Part shown: positions 1 to 6,053 of the stretch, piece by piece
How the letters are laid out: each line of letters opens with the position of its first letter
Numbering within the stretch: position 1 is the stretch's first letter
Assembly (NCBI GenBank): GCA_039184055.1
Contig: JBCDBH010000248.1
Coordinates: forward strand, 1-8,944
DNA from: JBCDBH01 sp039184055
GTDB lineage: Bacteria; Acidobacteriota; Thermoanaerobaculia; Multivoradales; J023
Reading direction: 5' to 3'
Length of the DNA stretch: 8,944 bases
Program-made: the position numbers and the translations under genes
The notes under the pieces: model-generated
The model's input: only the letters and a program-made list of their open reading frames with translations
Database searches by the model: none
What the model was told of the DNA's origin: nothing

Positions 1-723
1 CTCCAACGCATGGCTTCCCGTCTCGTCGGACAGGTCGACCTGCCGCGACAGATAGGAGGTTATGGCGTCGAAGTTCTGTTCAACTTCCGCATCGGTGATT
101 GTGCCGTCACCATCAGCGTCCAGTGGCGGTAGCACAGACACCAACCCATCGCTCCAAGACAGGGTCGCCACCGCGGGCTCATCCTTGCCTCGTGCATTCA
201 AACCGCCACGCACCAGGGTCCAGCGCAACGACGACAGCGCTCCGCTACCCAATGCCTCCACTACCGCACGCTGCTCCGTCGCCCCACGACCGATCAGGCC
301 AGGCAGCCATGAAAAAAACCGCAGCACGAGACTGCCTGGCTCACCGGGCGCCGGGCTGAGTAGGGAATTCACCAAGACGATCCGGTCGACGCCGGCGGTC
401 GACATGGCAGCCTCCACGGTCGTCATGTTCTCCGAAAGGAGGGCCGAGCGATCCTGACTCGTCGACGTCACTCCCAACACGGCCAGCACCGCGTCAGCCC
501 CCTCGAACGCCGAGGTGAGCGCGGGCTGATCGGCGAGCGACGTTACGATCGCGACTCTCGAGCCATGTGGAATCTCGGTGATCCGCTCTGGACGCGAACG
601 GACAATCGCCGTGAAACCAACTCCCGTCTCACGACAGATGCTCAGAATTCCCTGCCCCAAACCACCCGCGGCGCCGATGACCGCGACATGACGAGGGAGT
701 ACGGGCTGGTCGAGGTCCGTCAT
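1..723 (-). CDS. NAD(P)-binding atypical SDR (NmrA-like) with an EF-hand loop, C-terminus cut by window edge
   Basis: This frame stays open for 241 codons, from an ATG at 723 to base 1, so the gene continues past the left edge. Residues 14-23 (VAVIGAAGGLG) form a Rossmann beta-strand with a GxxGxxG dinucleotide-binding glycine motif. Further family signatures are a beta-strand 'DRIVLVNS' (113-120) and 'WTLVRGG' (168-174), typical of extended or atypical SDRs that bind NAD(P)H. No YxxxK catalytic pair is visible, as in many NmrA-like members, so it could be an oxidoreductase or only a redox sensor. Residues 202-213 match an EF-hand calcium loop, which is not a normal part of this fold. The start ATG overlaps the TGA of the upstream alpha/beta hydrolase by four bases (ATGA), so translation is probably coupled. 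The Rossmann assignment is firm; the substrate is unknown. Confidence 0.82.
   Translation of the reverse strand, partial: MTDLDQPVLPRHVAVIGAAGGLGQGILSICRETGVGFTAIVRSRPERITEIPHGSRVAIVTSLADQPALTSAFEGADAVLAVLGVTSTSQDRSALLSENMTTVEAAMSTAGVDRIVLVNSLLSPAPGEPGSLVLRFFSWLPGLIGRGATEQRAVVEALGSGALSSLRWTLVRGGLNARGKDEPAVATLSWSDGLVSVLPPLDADGDGTITDAEVEQNFDAITSYLSRQVDLSDETGSHALE
85..120 (-). other. EF-hand type calcium-binding loop within the SDR-like protein
   Basis: The twelve codons at 120-85 encode DADGDGTITDAE (residues 202-213). They match the canonical EF-hand loop at each position: Asp at 1, 3 and 5, Gly at 6, Ile at 8 and Glu at 12. A likely exit helix follows (VEQNFDAITSYL). The upstream side (SDGLVSVLPP) does not look like a regular E-helix, so the unit resembles a dockerin-like or single-handed EF motif more than a paired EF-hand. 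Calcium binding is inferred from the motif only. Confidence 0.75.
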
Positions 724-1547
724 GCCATCCATCTCGCCATCGTCTCCGCGAAGAGCTCGGGCTCCTCGAAAAACGGCTGGTGACCACTCTTCTCGAAAAT
801 CCGCAGGGTCGCATCGGGCAGATCGTCGACCACGTCCTCCCATAGCCCAACCGGCACGATGTAGTCGTGCCGGCCCATGGCCACGAGCGTCGGTACCTGC
901 AACGAGCGCGCTCCGACCGCAACACGCCAGCCCGCCGTCAGCGTCCCGATGATGTGCCCCAGCAATGCCGGCATCACCTCCGCATCCACGAAGAGCGAGC
1001 GTGCATCGAAGTGGGCGTCATAAAAACGAATGGGAGTCTGCGCGTACATCGACTCGCTCATCGAGGCATCCTTCGGCAGGTTGGCGAAATTCTCCCGCAA
1101 CACCTGCTTCCGCTCCTCCGAAGCATGGGTGTCGAAATACAGCCGTCCCTGCTCCGTCATCCACTGCATATCCCCGACCGTCGGCGTCCCCACGGCTACG
1201 ACATGCGACACGCTCCCCGGGCAACGCCGGCCGTACTCCAGCGCCAACACTCCCAGAATCGAATGCCCCAACACCGCCAGCCGTTCCAGCCCCAACTCCC
1301 ACCGAATCGCCTCTAGATCACGGGCCAGCACATCGAACGAAAGATCCGTCGGATCGCCCGTCGATCGCCCACCGCCGCGAAGATCCACGTACACCAGCTG
1401 GAAACGGTCCGTCAGGGGAGACGACGTCATCAGCTTGTACGGCTCCGTACCGATCGCGCTCAGCACCAGACACGTCGGCCCACGACCTCGGGTCGCGTAA
1501 TAGATCTCCGCTCCGTCGACCGCAATCCTTCCTTCCATCTCATCCAT
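720..1547 (-). CDS. Alpha/beta hydrolase (proline iminopeptidase / haloperoxidase-like fold)
   Basis: This is a 275-residue hydrolase with a full alpha/beta-hydrolase signature. 'DLRGGGRS' (55-62) is the strand-turn after beta-4 that carries the oxyanion region. 'GHSILG' (94-99) is the nucleophile elbow with Ser96. 'GRHDYIVP' (225-232) supplies Asp228 as the likely acid, and 'SGHQPFFEEP' (254-263) supplies His256. There is no signal peptide, so it should be cytoplasmic. The start at 1547 is chosen because GGAGGGA (1561-1555) lies seven bases upstream; a longer reading needs a TTG at 1571 with no ribosome site. Length is normal for the family. It follows the amidohydrolase on the same strand, and its stop overlaps the start of the SDR-like gene. 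The substrate cannot be named; ester, amide, epoxide or lactone cleavage are all possible within this fold. Confidence 0.88.
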   Translation of the reverse strand: MDEMEGRIAVDGAEIYYATRGRGPTCLVLSAIGTEPYKLMTSSPLTDRFQLVYVDLRGGGRSTGDPTDLSFDVLARDLEAIRWELGLERLAVLGHSILGVLALEYGRRCPGSVSHVVAVGTPTVGDMQWMTEQGRLYFDTHASEERKQVLRENFANLPKDASMSESMYAQTPIRFYDAHFDARSLFVDAEVMPALLGHIIGTLTAGWRVAVGARSLQVPTLVAMGRHDYIVPVGLWEDVVDDLPDATLRIFEKSGHQPFFEEPELFAETMARWMA

Positions 1548-1554
1548 CACACAC

Positions 1555-1561
1555 TCCCTCC
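1555..1561 (-). promoter_or_regulatory. Ribosome binding site deciding the hydrolase start
   Basis: GGAGGGA on the minus strand lies seven bases before the ATG at 1547. It supports that ATG over the in-frame TTG eight codons upstream. Confidence 0.7.
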
Positions 1562-1590
1562 GATGACCCAATCATTCGACCCAGCTTGAC

Positions 1591-1615
1591 CACCTGCCGT
1601 CACGACGGACAGGTG
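1591..1615. repeat. Intergenic hairpin between amidohydrolase and hydrolase genes
   Basis: CACCTGCCGT (1591-1600) can pair with ACGGACAGGTG (1605-1615) to give ten base pairs with one bulged A and a CACG loop. It begins eleven bases after the amidohydrolase stop. No T-run follows on the minus strand, so it is not a classic intrinsic terminator. It could attenuate read-through or protect the 3' end of the upstream message. Confidence 0.4.
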
Positions 1616-1625
1616 AACCACGCTT

Positions 1626-3365
1626 TTAGTGTCCCACTGCAGCGTTTTCACCACGTAGACGTTCGATTGCGGCACCCGGATCTCCGTACCAAGGATTGAG
1701 CTCTTGCGCGCGCTGGTACGCACGAATCGCGGCTTCCGTATCGCCTTCACTCTCGTAGGCTCGAGCGATGTGAATCCACAATGGTGACGAATAAGGATGC
1801 ATCGTCGCACACAGCTCGTAGAGACGCCCGGCGAGAGGACGGTTGCCCCCGTAGTAGTGCCGGTAGCCCAGGAAAATACAGTTGTCGGGGGTGATCAGGG
1901 GCTCTCCGGCCATGTCGGCTGGGATCGACGCCAACGCAGCAGCCGCGGCATCGGCATCACCGGCGAGAATCGCATCTTCGAAAGCACGTGACAGAGGCAG
2001 CATCTTCGCCTGACGACGAAGAAGATCCGTTTCCATGGCCGCCAGCTCTTCCTGATCGATCCATCGTCCGTCGATCATCACGCCGTGAATCTCTTGGGTC
2101 GCGTCGATGCTCTCGACCGGATTTCCACCGAGCAACAACAAGCTAGCCGCGTAGCCCGGTCTCACCTGCCCCCAAGGCGTTCGGGTGGGATCGATCCGGC
2201 TCGCATATTTGCCTGCTTCGAGGGTCGCCGTCTGCAACGCGGCGAGCTTCGTCAGACCGGCGTCGACGAGAGTCTCGAGCTCTTCGTGAGCACCATAGCC
2301 GGGAATGGCGCCACCGAAACCCGCGTCGGTGCCGAGTACCAGCGGTACACCCCGCTCGTGAAGGGCGACGGTAAGAGCCGCCACAAAGTCGGACAGGCTC
2401 GCGATCTGCGCGCTAAAGCCCTCGGGATCCTCACGATTCGCGAACCAGCCCTGTCGCCGATCGAAAGACATACGGGTCGCGGCGGGAACCATGCGCATCT
2501 CTTCCGATCCGAGGTAGGTCTCCAAGCCGTTGACCTGGCGGGGAATATTCTCGAGATACGCCTGCATCGGCGTCACCGTCACCCCCGCCTCGGACAACCG
2601 ATCGGCCAGCTCGGGAATCGCCTTCACATCGTAGGTTCGAGACGTTTCATCGAAAGCCTCGAAGGCCAATTCTTCACCGTGCGCAACGTATCGCTGACCG
2701 GCGTCGATCACCGCCGCGATACCGATGGTGCGCGACACGTGACCGGTCGTCATCAGCCCTCGATCCGAAGCTGCCTCAAGGGTGGCCCGCAGCGTATCGG
2801 CGTCCATTTGCTGATACACCTTTACCGCGTCATAACCCTTTTCATCGATCCAACCGACAATCTCACGGACCGTGCTCGGGTCGACGGTGATAAAGAGCGG
2901 GTTCGTCGGTGGATCACCGTCGAGCGTCGGCCCGACCGTCACAATGCTCGGACCCAGCGTCTCTCTCGACGCCACCGCCTCGCGCATCGCCAGATGATCC
3001 ACGTGCCCGGACATATTGACGACAAGCCCGACTCCGTATCGAACAAAACTCCGCAACTCACTCCACGACTGGATGTGCACGTGGGCATCAGCCAAAGCTG
3101 GAATCACATAGTTGCCACCACCGTCGATCAACGTTTCGGTCGCAAACTCATCGATGCGATCTTCGTGCAAAACATGGCCGATCGTCCCATCGGAAACCGT
3201 GATCGCTCGATCGGTGATCAGCGTGCCGTCACGTACGTCGACAATCGTCACATTGTGAAGGATCGCGTCCACGTCCATCCGCACATCGCCGCCCCCACAA
3301 CCCACGAGCACCATGACCATCAACAGCGCCCACCAACGAAACGCTACGGGTTCGGGAAAGACCAT
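1626..3365 (-). CDS. Amidohydrolase-family lipoprotein with C-terminal TPR segment
   Basis: This 579-residue protein belongs to the metal-dependent amidohydrolase superfamily (imidazolonepropionase/prolidase-like, COG1228 type). Residues 1-22 are a lipoprotein signal peptide with lipobox LVG-Cys23, so the mature protein is lipid-anchored outside the cytoplasm. The beta-sandwich 'metal-dependent hydrolase composite domain' spans about 33-90. The metal ligands are readable: HVH (His95, His97), Lys182 in 'AVKVYQ' as the likely carboxylated lysine, His209 in 'TGHVS', His229 in 'VAHGEE' and Asp347 in 'GTDAG'. The catalytic set is therefore intact and probably binuclear. The barrel ends near 435. 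The remaining ~140 residues are helical, and 526-560 read as a TPR repeat (WIHIARAYESEGDTEAAIRA and following). GGAG seven bases upstream supports the ATG at 3365. Substrate unknown; cyclic imides, dipeptides and lactams are typical of relatives. Confidence 0.9.
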   Translation of the reverse strand: MVFPEPVAFRWWALLMVMVLVGCGGGDVRMDVDAILHNVTIVDVRDGTLITDRAITVSDGTIGHVLHEDRIDEFATETLIDGGGNYVIPALADAHVHIQSWSELRSFVRYGVGLVVNMSGHVDHLAMREAVASRETLGPSIVTVGPTLDGDPPTNPLFITVDPSTVREIVGWIDEKGYDAVKVYQQMDADTLRATLEAASDRGLMTTGHVSRTIGIAAVIDAGQRYVAHGEELAFEAFDETSRTYDVKAIPELADRLSEAGVTVTPMQAYLENIPRQVNGLETYLGSEEMRMVPAATRMSFDRRQGWFANREDPEGFSAQIASLSDFVAALTVALHERGVPLVLGTDAGFGGAIPGYGAHEELETLVDAGLTKLAALQTATLEAGKYASRIDPTRTPWGQVRPGYAASLLLLGGNPVESIDATQEIHGVMIDGRWIDQEELAAMETDLLRRQAKMLPLSRAFEDAILAGDADAAAAALASIPADMAGEPLITPDNCIFLGYRHYYGGNRPLAGRLYELCATMHPYSSPLWIHIARAYESEGDTEAAIRAYQRAQELNPWYGDPGAAIERLRGENAAVGH

Positions 3366-3443
3366 CGTCGATCTCCATCGTCTGGAACAAGAAAGGCTGA
3401 GTCATCACGACTGAGCGAATGGAATAGCCGCCCCAATCATCCA

Positions 3444-3836
3444 CTACGTACCGCTACCCAACCCTTTCCCCGAGAGTAGTTTGGCCGCCAAGGCCGCATA
3501 GACCACTTCGAAAGCGATGAGCGAAAGAATCAACGGAGAGGGCACACCATCCACCACCACACTGACGATTCGACCCACGGCGAAACCCGCCATGAACGTC
3601 AGCAGCGCAACCAGGGCCGGCGTTGCCAGGGGACCACGACGCGCACCCAAGAAAAAGAGCGCGCCGAAACCAAGAAACAACCCCCCATAGGCCGCTCGCA
3701 CCATATTGGCCTCGTTAACTGTTTCCAAACCGATGCCATAGAGGCCGTACATCGACTCTGGAGCGAAAAGATACCCCAAGCCGATGAGGCCGATGCCGAG
3801 CGACGCTGAATACAGGACGATGGATTCGAGTTTCAC
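3444..3836 (-). CDS. DUF4345-type four-helix membrane protein
   Basis: A small integral membrane protein of 130 residues with four predicted helices at about 5-24, 47-64, 70-94 and 100-119. The motifs 'GYLFAPE' (21-27) and 'NMVRAAYGGLFLGFG' (44-58) are typical of the DUF4345 family, whose function is not known. The start is a GTG at 3836, chosen because AAGGAGG (3849-3843) sits six bases before it. An upstream in-frame GTG at 3875 would add 13 polar residues and has no such site. The gene begins 39 bases after the AraC-type regulator stop and ends 78 bases before the amidohydrolase start, all on one strand, so co-transcription is likely. No enzymatic motif is visible. Confidence 0.8.
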   Translation of the reverse strand: MKLESIVLYSASLGIGLIGLGYLFAPESMYGLYGIGLETVNEANMVRAAYGGLFLGFGALFFLGARRGPLATPALVALLTFMAGFAVGRIVSVVVDGVPSPLILSLIAFEVVYAALAAKLLSGKGLGSGT

Positions 3837-3842
3837 GATCTC

Positions 3843-3849
3843 CCTCCTT
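3843..3849 (-). promoter_or_regulatory. Strong Shine-Dalgarno deciding the GTG start of the DUF4345 gene
   Basis: AAGGAGG on the minus strand is followed by a six-base spacer (GAGATC) and the GTG at 3836. It is the best ribosome binding site in the window and fixes an otherwise ambiguous start. Confidence 0.8.
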
Positions 3850-3875
3850 GTGTAGCGTATCAGCGCGAAACTCAC

Positions 3876-4886
3876 TTACTCGGACGCCACCTCGCGACGA
3901 TAGGACTGCGGCGTGCTTCCGGTCCATCGTTTGAACGCACGATTGAAAGCACTCTGCTCGGAAAACCCCGTTAGAAAACTGATCTCGCTCAGCGAATAGG
4001 CGGTTCGGCTCAAAAGGCTTTTGGCGAATTGCTGTCGGGTCTGATCGACCACCTTTCGAAACGACAGACCCTGGTCGAGCAATCGCCGTTGGAGCGTGCG
4101 ATCACTCATATGAAGCCGGCTGGCGATCTCTGGAAGCGTCGGCACCCCACCGCTGAGCGATTCCGAAATCTGCACGCGAATCTGCTGACTGAGACCACCG
4201 GCGTCTTCCAATTTCTCTAGCTCTTCTTCCAGATGCTGGTCGAAGAATCGCGAAAAGCCGGAGTCGCCGAATCGATTCGGACTGTCCAGAAACGCCTGAT
4301 CGATCTCGAAACCGTCTCGACTTGCACCAAACGTAACGGGACATTCAAAATGCGCCTCGAATACCGATGTGTCGACCGGTGCCTCGTGGGTGAACGAGAC
4401 CGATCGTAGATCGAGCTCCTGCTGGCAAACCTCTCGACTGAGTGCGGTCGCGGCCGCCACCGCCAGCTCCTTGGTCATCACCGCACCCAAGCGATCGTCC
4501 CAATCCGGGATCACCTCCATGAAAGCCGACTGACCACCGGCGACGACGCGAAAATTAGCCAGACTGGTAACGACTTTCCCAAAGCGCTCGACTCGCTGAA
4601 ACGACTCGAGGAGATTCGGCGCCGATTTGAACGAAAGACCAAAAGCGCCGTAGTCGTCACAACGCATGGACGAACCCACCTGCACGGCGATCGATCGCCC
4701 AGTGCTCCCCAACGCCGACATGTGCTCGAGAAGGCCATAGAACTCACTGTCCTCGAGCATCAGGCTCGGCTCGATCGACCGCTTCGGATCGAGGCCGACC
4801 CTCCGGTACAGATCGACAGCGTCTCCCGAACCTCCCGCGAAGGTTTCGATGAACTTCTGAGCAAAAAGAGCGGCAATACGACCCAT
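3876..4886 (-). CDS. AraC-family transcriptional regulator with PF12625-type N-terminal sensor domain
   Basis: The protein has 336 residues when started at the ATG at 4886. The C-terminus is a clear AraC/XylS double helix-turn-helix: HTH1 at about 251-271 ('EIASRLHMSDRTLQRRL') and HTH2 at about 299-332 ('EISFLTGFSEQSAFNRAFKR', then 'WTGSTPQSYR'). Residues ~20-205 fit the arabinose-binding-like sensor domain of the PF12625 class, shared by OruR/ArgR-like regulators of about 335 residues, and the length agrees. The frame stays open to 5183, but that extension is His/Arg-rich, unlike the family, and crosses the divergent gene's start, so it is rejected. The ribosome site is weak (GGGG about seven bases upstream). 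It is the first gene of the minus-strand series and faces the MbnP/MbnH operon, so control of one or both is plausible. The effector is unknown. Confidence 0.88.
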   Translation of the reverse strand: MGRIAALFAQKFIETFAGGSGDAVDLYRRVGLDPKRSIEPSLMLEDSEFYGLLEHMSALGSTGRSIAVQVGSSMRCDDYGAFGLSFKSAPNLLESFQRVERFGKVVTSLANFRVVAGGQSAFMEVIPDWDDRLGAVMTKELAVAAATALSREVCQQELDLRSVSFTHEAPVDTSVFEAHFECPVTFGASRDGFEIDQAFLDSPNRFGDSGFSRFFDQHLEEELEKLEDAGGLSQQIRVQISESLSGGVPTLPEIASRLHMSDRTLQRRLLDQGLSFRKVVDQTRQQFAKSLLSRTAYSLSEISFLTGFSEQSAFNRAFKRWTGSTPQSYRREVASE

Positions 4887-5014
4887 CAAACACCCCGTCG
4901 GGCTACCGTGACCGTGACCTGTTATTCGATCGATGGCTCGACATCTCGCGGAGTGTAGTTCTTCTGCAGGGTGCTCCACAATTCGACCAGCGGACCTCGG
5001 TACGGTACGTCGCG

Positions 5015-5037
5015 GTTCATGAACAGCTGTTCTAGAA
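5015..5037. promoter_or_regulatory. Three overlapping palindromes, probable operator for the MbnP/MbnH promoter
   Basis: Three perfect palindromes overlap: GTTCATGAAC (5015-5024), GAACAGCTGTTC (5021-5032) and TTCTAGAA (5030-5037). Together they place GTTC or GAAC half-sites at 5015, 5021 and 5029, with a GAA remnant at 5035. The array ends on the candidate -10 box of the plus-strand operon, where a bound dimer would block or position RNA polymerase. The palindromes are read directly; the operator role is inferred. Confidence 0.55.
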
Positions 5038-5038
5038 T
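5033..5038 (+). promoter_or_regulatory. Candidate -10 element for the MbnP/MbnH operon
   Basis: TAGAAT matches TATAAT at five of six positions and lies 34 bases before the ATG at 5073. No recognisable -35 hexamer stands 16-18 bases upstream, where the palindromes lie. That pattern suits an activator-dependent or tightly regulated promoter. Confidence 0.4.
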
Positions 5039-5072
5039 TTGAGTAGAGACAACACTCGACCATGGGAGCAAC

Positions 5073-6053
5073 ATGCACAAGAACATCGCCCGGCGTCTGA
5101 CACTCCGCATGTGGATGGTCGCGACGCCCATGCTCATGCTCGTCGCGTGTGGCGGCCCGGCACCGGAACCGATCGAGCTCCACTTCGACGCCCTGGTCGT
5201 CGACCAGCCGGCACGTTGTGGCGTGCCGTTCGAAGGCGTCGGACTCGGGGCGACACCGGTCGAGATCGCCGACGCGCGTTTTTACGTGTCTGGATTCACC
5301 TTGACGCGTGCCGATGGCACCGAGGTGCCGCTCGAGCTCGACCAGGACTCACCCTGGCAGCATGAAAACGTCGCCTTGCTCGATTTCGAAGACGCCACGG
5401 GGCGCTGTTCGAATACCGGAACCTCACAGATGAATAGCATCGTGCGCGGTACGGTGCCAGCCGGCGAATACACGGGACTGAGCTTCACCATCGGCGTGCC
5501 CCACGAGCTGAACCACCTCGATGCTCCCACCGCGCCGAGCCCGCTCAATCTCAACACCCTCTATTGGAATTGGCGCTTCGGCTACATCTACACCAAGGTC
5601 GAGTTCTGGAATCCGAATGTCGCCTCGACCGACGCGCCAGCCGCTGCGAGCGTCGATCCGAGCGACAAGAGCACGGTTGCCGGGACCGGCATGCCTCCTG
5701 GGCCGGCTCCCCAGCCAACGGTGACCTACCTGGCCCATCTGGGCAGCACCGGCTGTGAGTCGTCGGCGCCGACCACGCCTCCCGACGTCCCGTGCAGTCG
5801 TCCCAATCGAGTCCCGGTCAGCCTCGCCGACTTCGATCCCACAACCGATCGGATCGGCTTGAACCTCGCCGGTTTGGTCACGGGGATCGACGTCACGAAG
5901 TCGGTTCTCCGGCCTCCTGGATGCATGTCCGCACCGATCGATCCCGATTGCGACGCGGTGTTCGCCAACCTGGGTATCGATCTCGAAACCGGTACATGCA
6001 CGACCGACTGCTCCGACCAGCAACTGGTCAGCCGATTGGAAGGAAGCAACTGA
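5073..6053 (+). CDS. MbnP-family copper-binding lipoprotein (metallo-mystery pair four-Cys motif protein)
   Basis: A 326-residue exported protein. The signal peptide ends at lipobox LVA-Cys26. Family motifs are 'DARFYVSG' (67-74), 'GEYTGLSFTIGVPHELNH' (131-148), 'SPLN' plus 'YWNWRFGY' (164-171), and a C-terminal 'PGCMSAPIDPDCDAVF' stretch (282-297). These match the MbnP/TIGR04052 four-Cys family, whose genes pair with a MauG-like di-haem partner as here. Besides the lipidated Cys there are eight cysteines (49, 112, 228, 241, 284, 293, 309, 313), enough for four disulfides. Characterised MbnP binds copper after its partner converts a Trp to kynurenine; Trp165 and Trp167, close in sequence to His144/His148, are candidates. 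GGGAG ends four bases before the ATG at 5073. The stop shares its A with the next start (TGATG), so the two are translationally coupled. Confidence 0.88.
   Translation: MHKNIARRLTLRMWMVATPMLMLVACGGPAPEPIELHFDALVVDQPARCGVPFEGVGLGATPVEIADARFYVSGFTLTRADGTEVPLELDQDSPWQHENVALLDFEDATGRCSNTGTSQMNSIVRGTVPAGEYTGLSFTIGVPHELNHLDAPTAPSPLNLNTLYWNWRFGYIYTKVEFWNPNVASTDAPAAASVDPSDKSTVAGTGMPPGPAPQPTVTYLAHLGSTGCESSAPTTPPDVPCSRPNRVPVSLADFDPTTDRIGLNLAGLVTGIDVTKSVLRPPGCMSAPIDPDCDAVFANLGIDLETGTCTTDCSDQQLVSRLEGSN

Larger units (their letters stand above)
4887..5072. promoter_or_regulatory. Divergent intergenic control region
   Basis: These 186 bases separate the start codons of the AraC-type regulator and the MbnP-family gene, so both promoters must lie here unless the regulator is transcribed from within the plus-strand gene. 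On the minus strand, TTGTGG and TACACT occur 18 bases apart (4972-4967 and 4948-4943) and could form a weak sigma-70 promoter for the regulator. Tandem short repeats are also present: ACCGTG twice at 4905-4916 and GGTAC twice at 4999-5008. The palindrome cluster at 5015-5037 is listed separately. No binding protein can be assigned from sequence alone. Confidence 0.55.

Noticed and set aside
965..1699. A 244-codon plus-strand frame
   Set aside because: It is antisense to the alpha/beta hydrolase, whose catalytic triad is intact, and its product is Pro/Arg/Ser-rich with no motif.
3396..3416. Repeated CTGAG around a short spacer, possible hairpin upstream of the amidohydrolase
   Set aside because: The two copies are direct, not inverted, so no stem forms, and no promoter hexamers are nearby.
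2085..3479. A 464-codon open frame on the plus strand
   Set aside because: It lies antisense to the amidohydrolase, whose metal ligands and lipobox are intact. Its product is Arg/His-rich with no domain, as expected of a shadow frame in G+C-rich DNA.
5021..5032. GAACAGCTGTTC as a LexA (SOS) box
   Set aside because: The GAAC-N4-GTTC outline resembles the Gram-positive-type SOS box. However, the centre does not fit its purine/pyrimidine pattern, it sits inside a cluster of other palindromes, and the genes are not DNA-repair genes.
4887..5183. A 99-residue N-terminal extension of the AraC-type regulator
   Set aside because: The extension is rich in His and Arg, resembles no sensor domain, and overlaps the divergent gene's start. 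The ATG at 4886 gives the usual family length of about 336.
5792..6052. An upstream extension of the MbnH-type protein by 87 residues
   Set aside because: It overlaps the MbnP-family gene in another frame and is Arg/Ser-rich. The ATG at 6053 has a ribosome binding site and begins right before a membrane helix.
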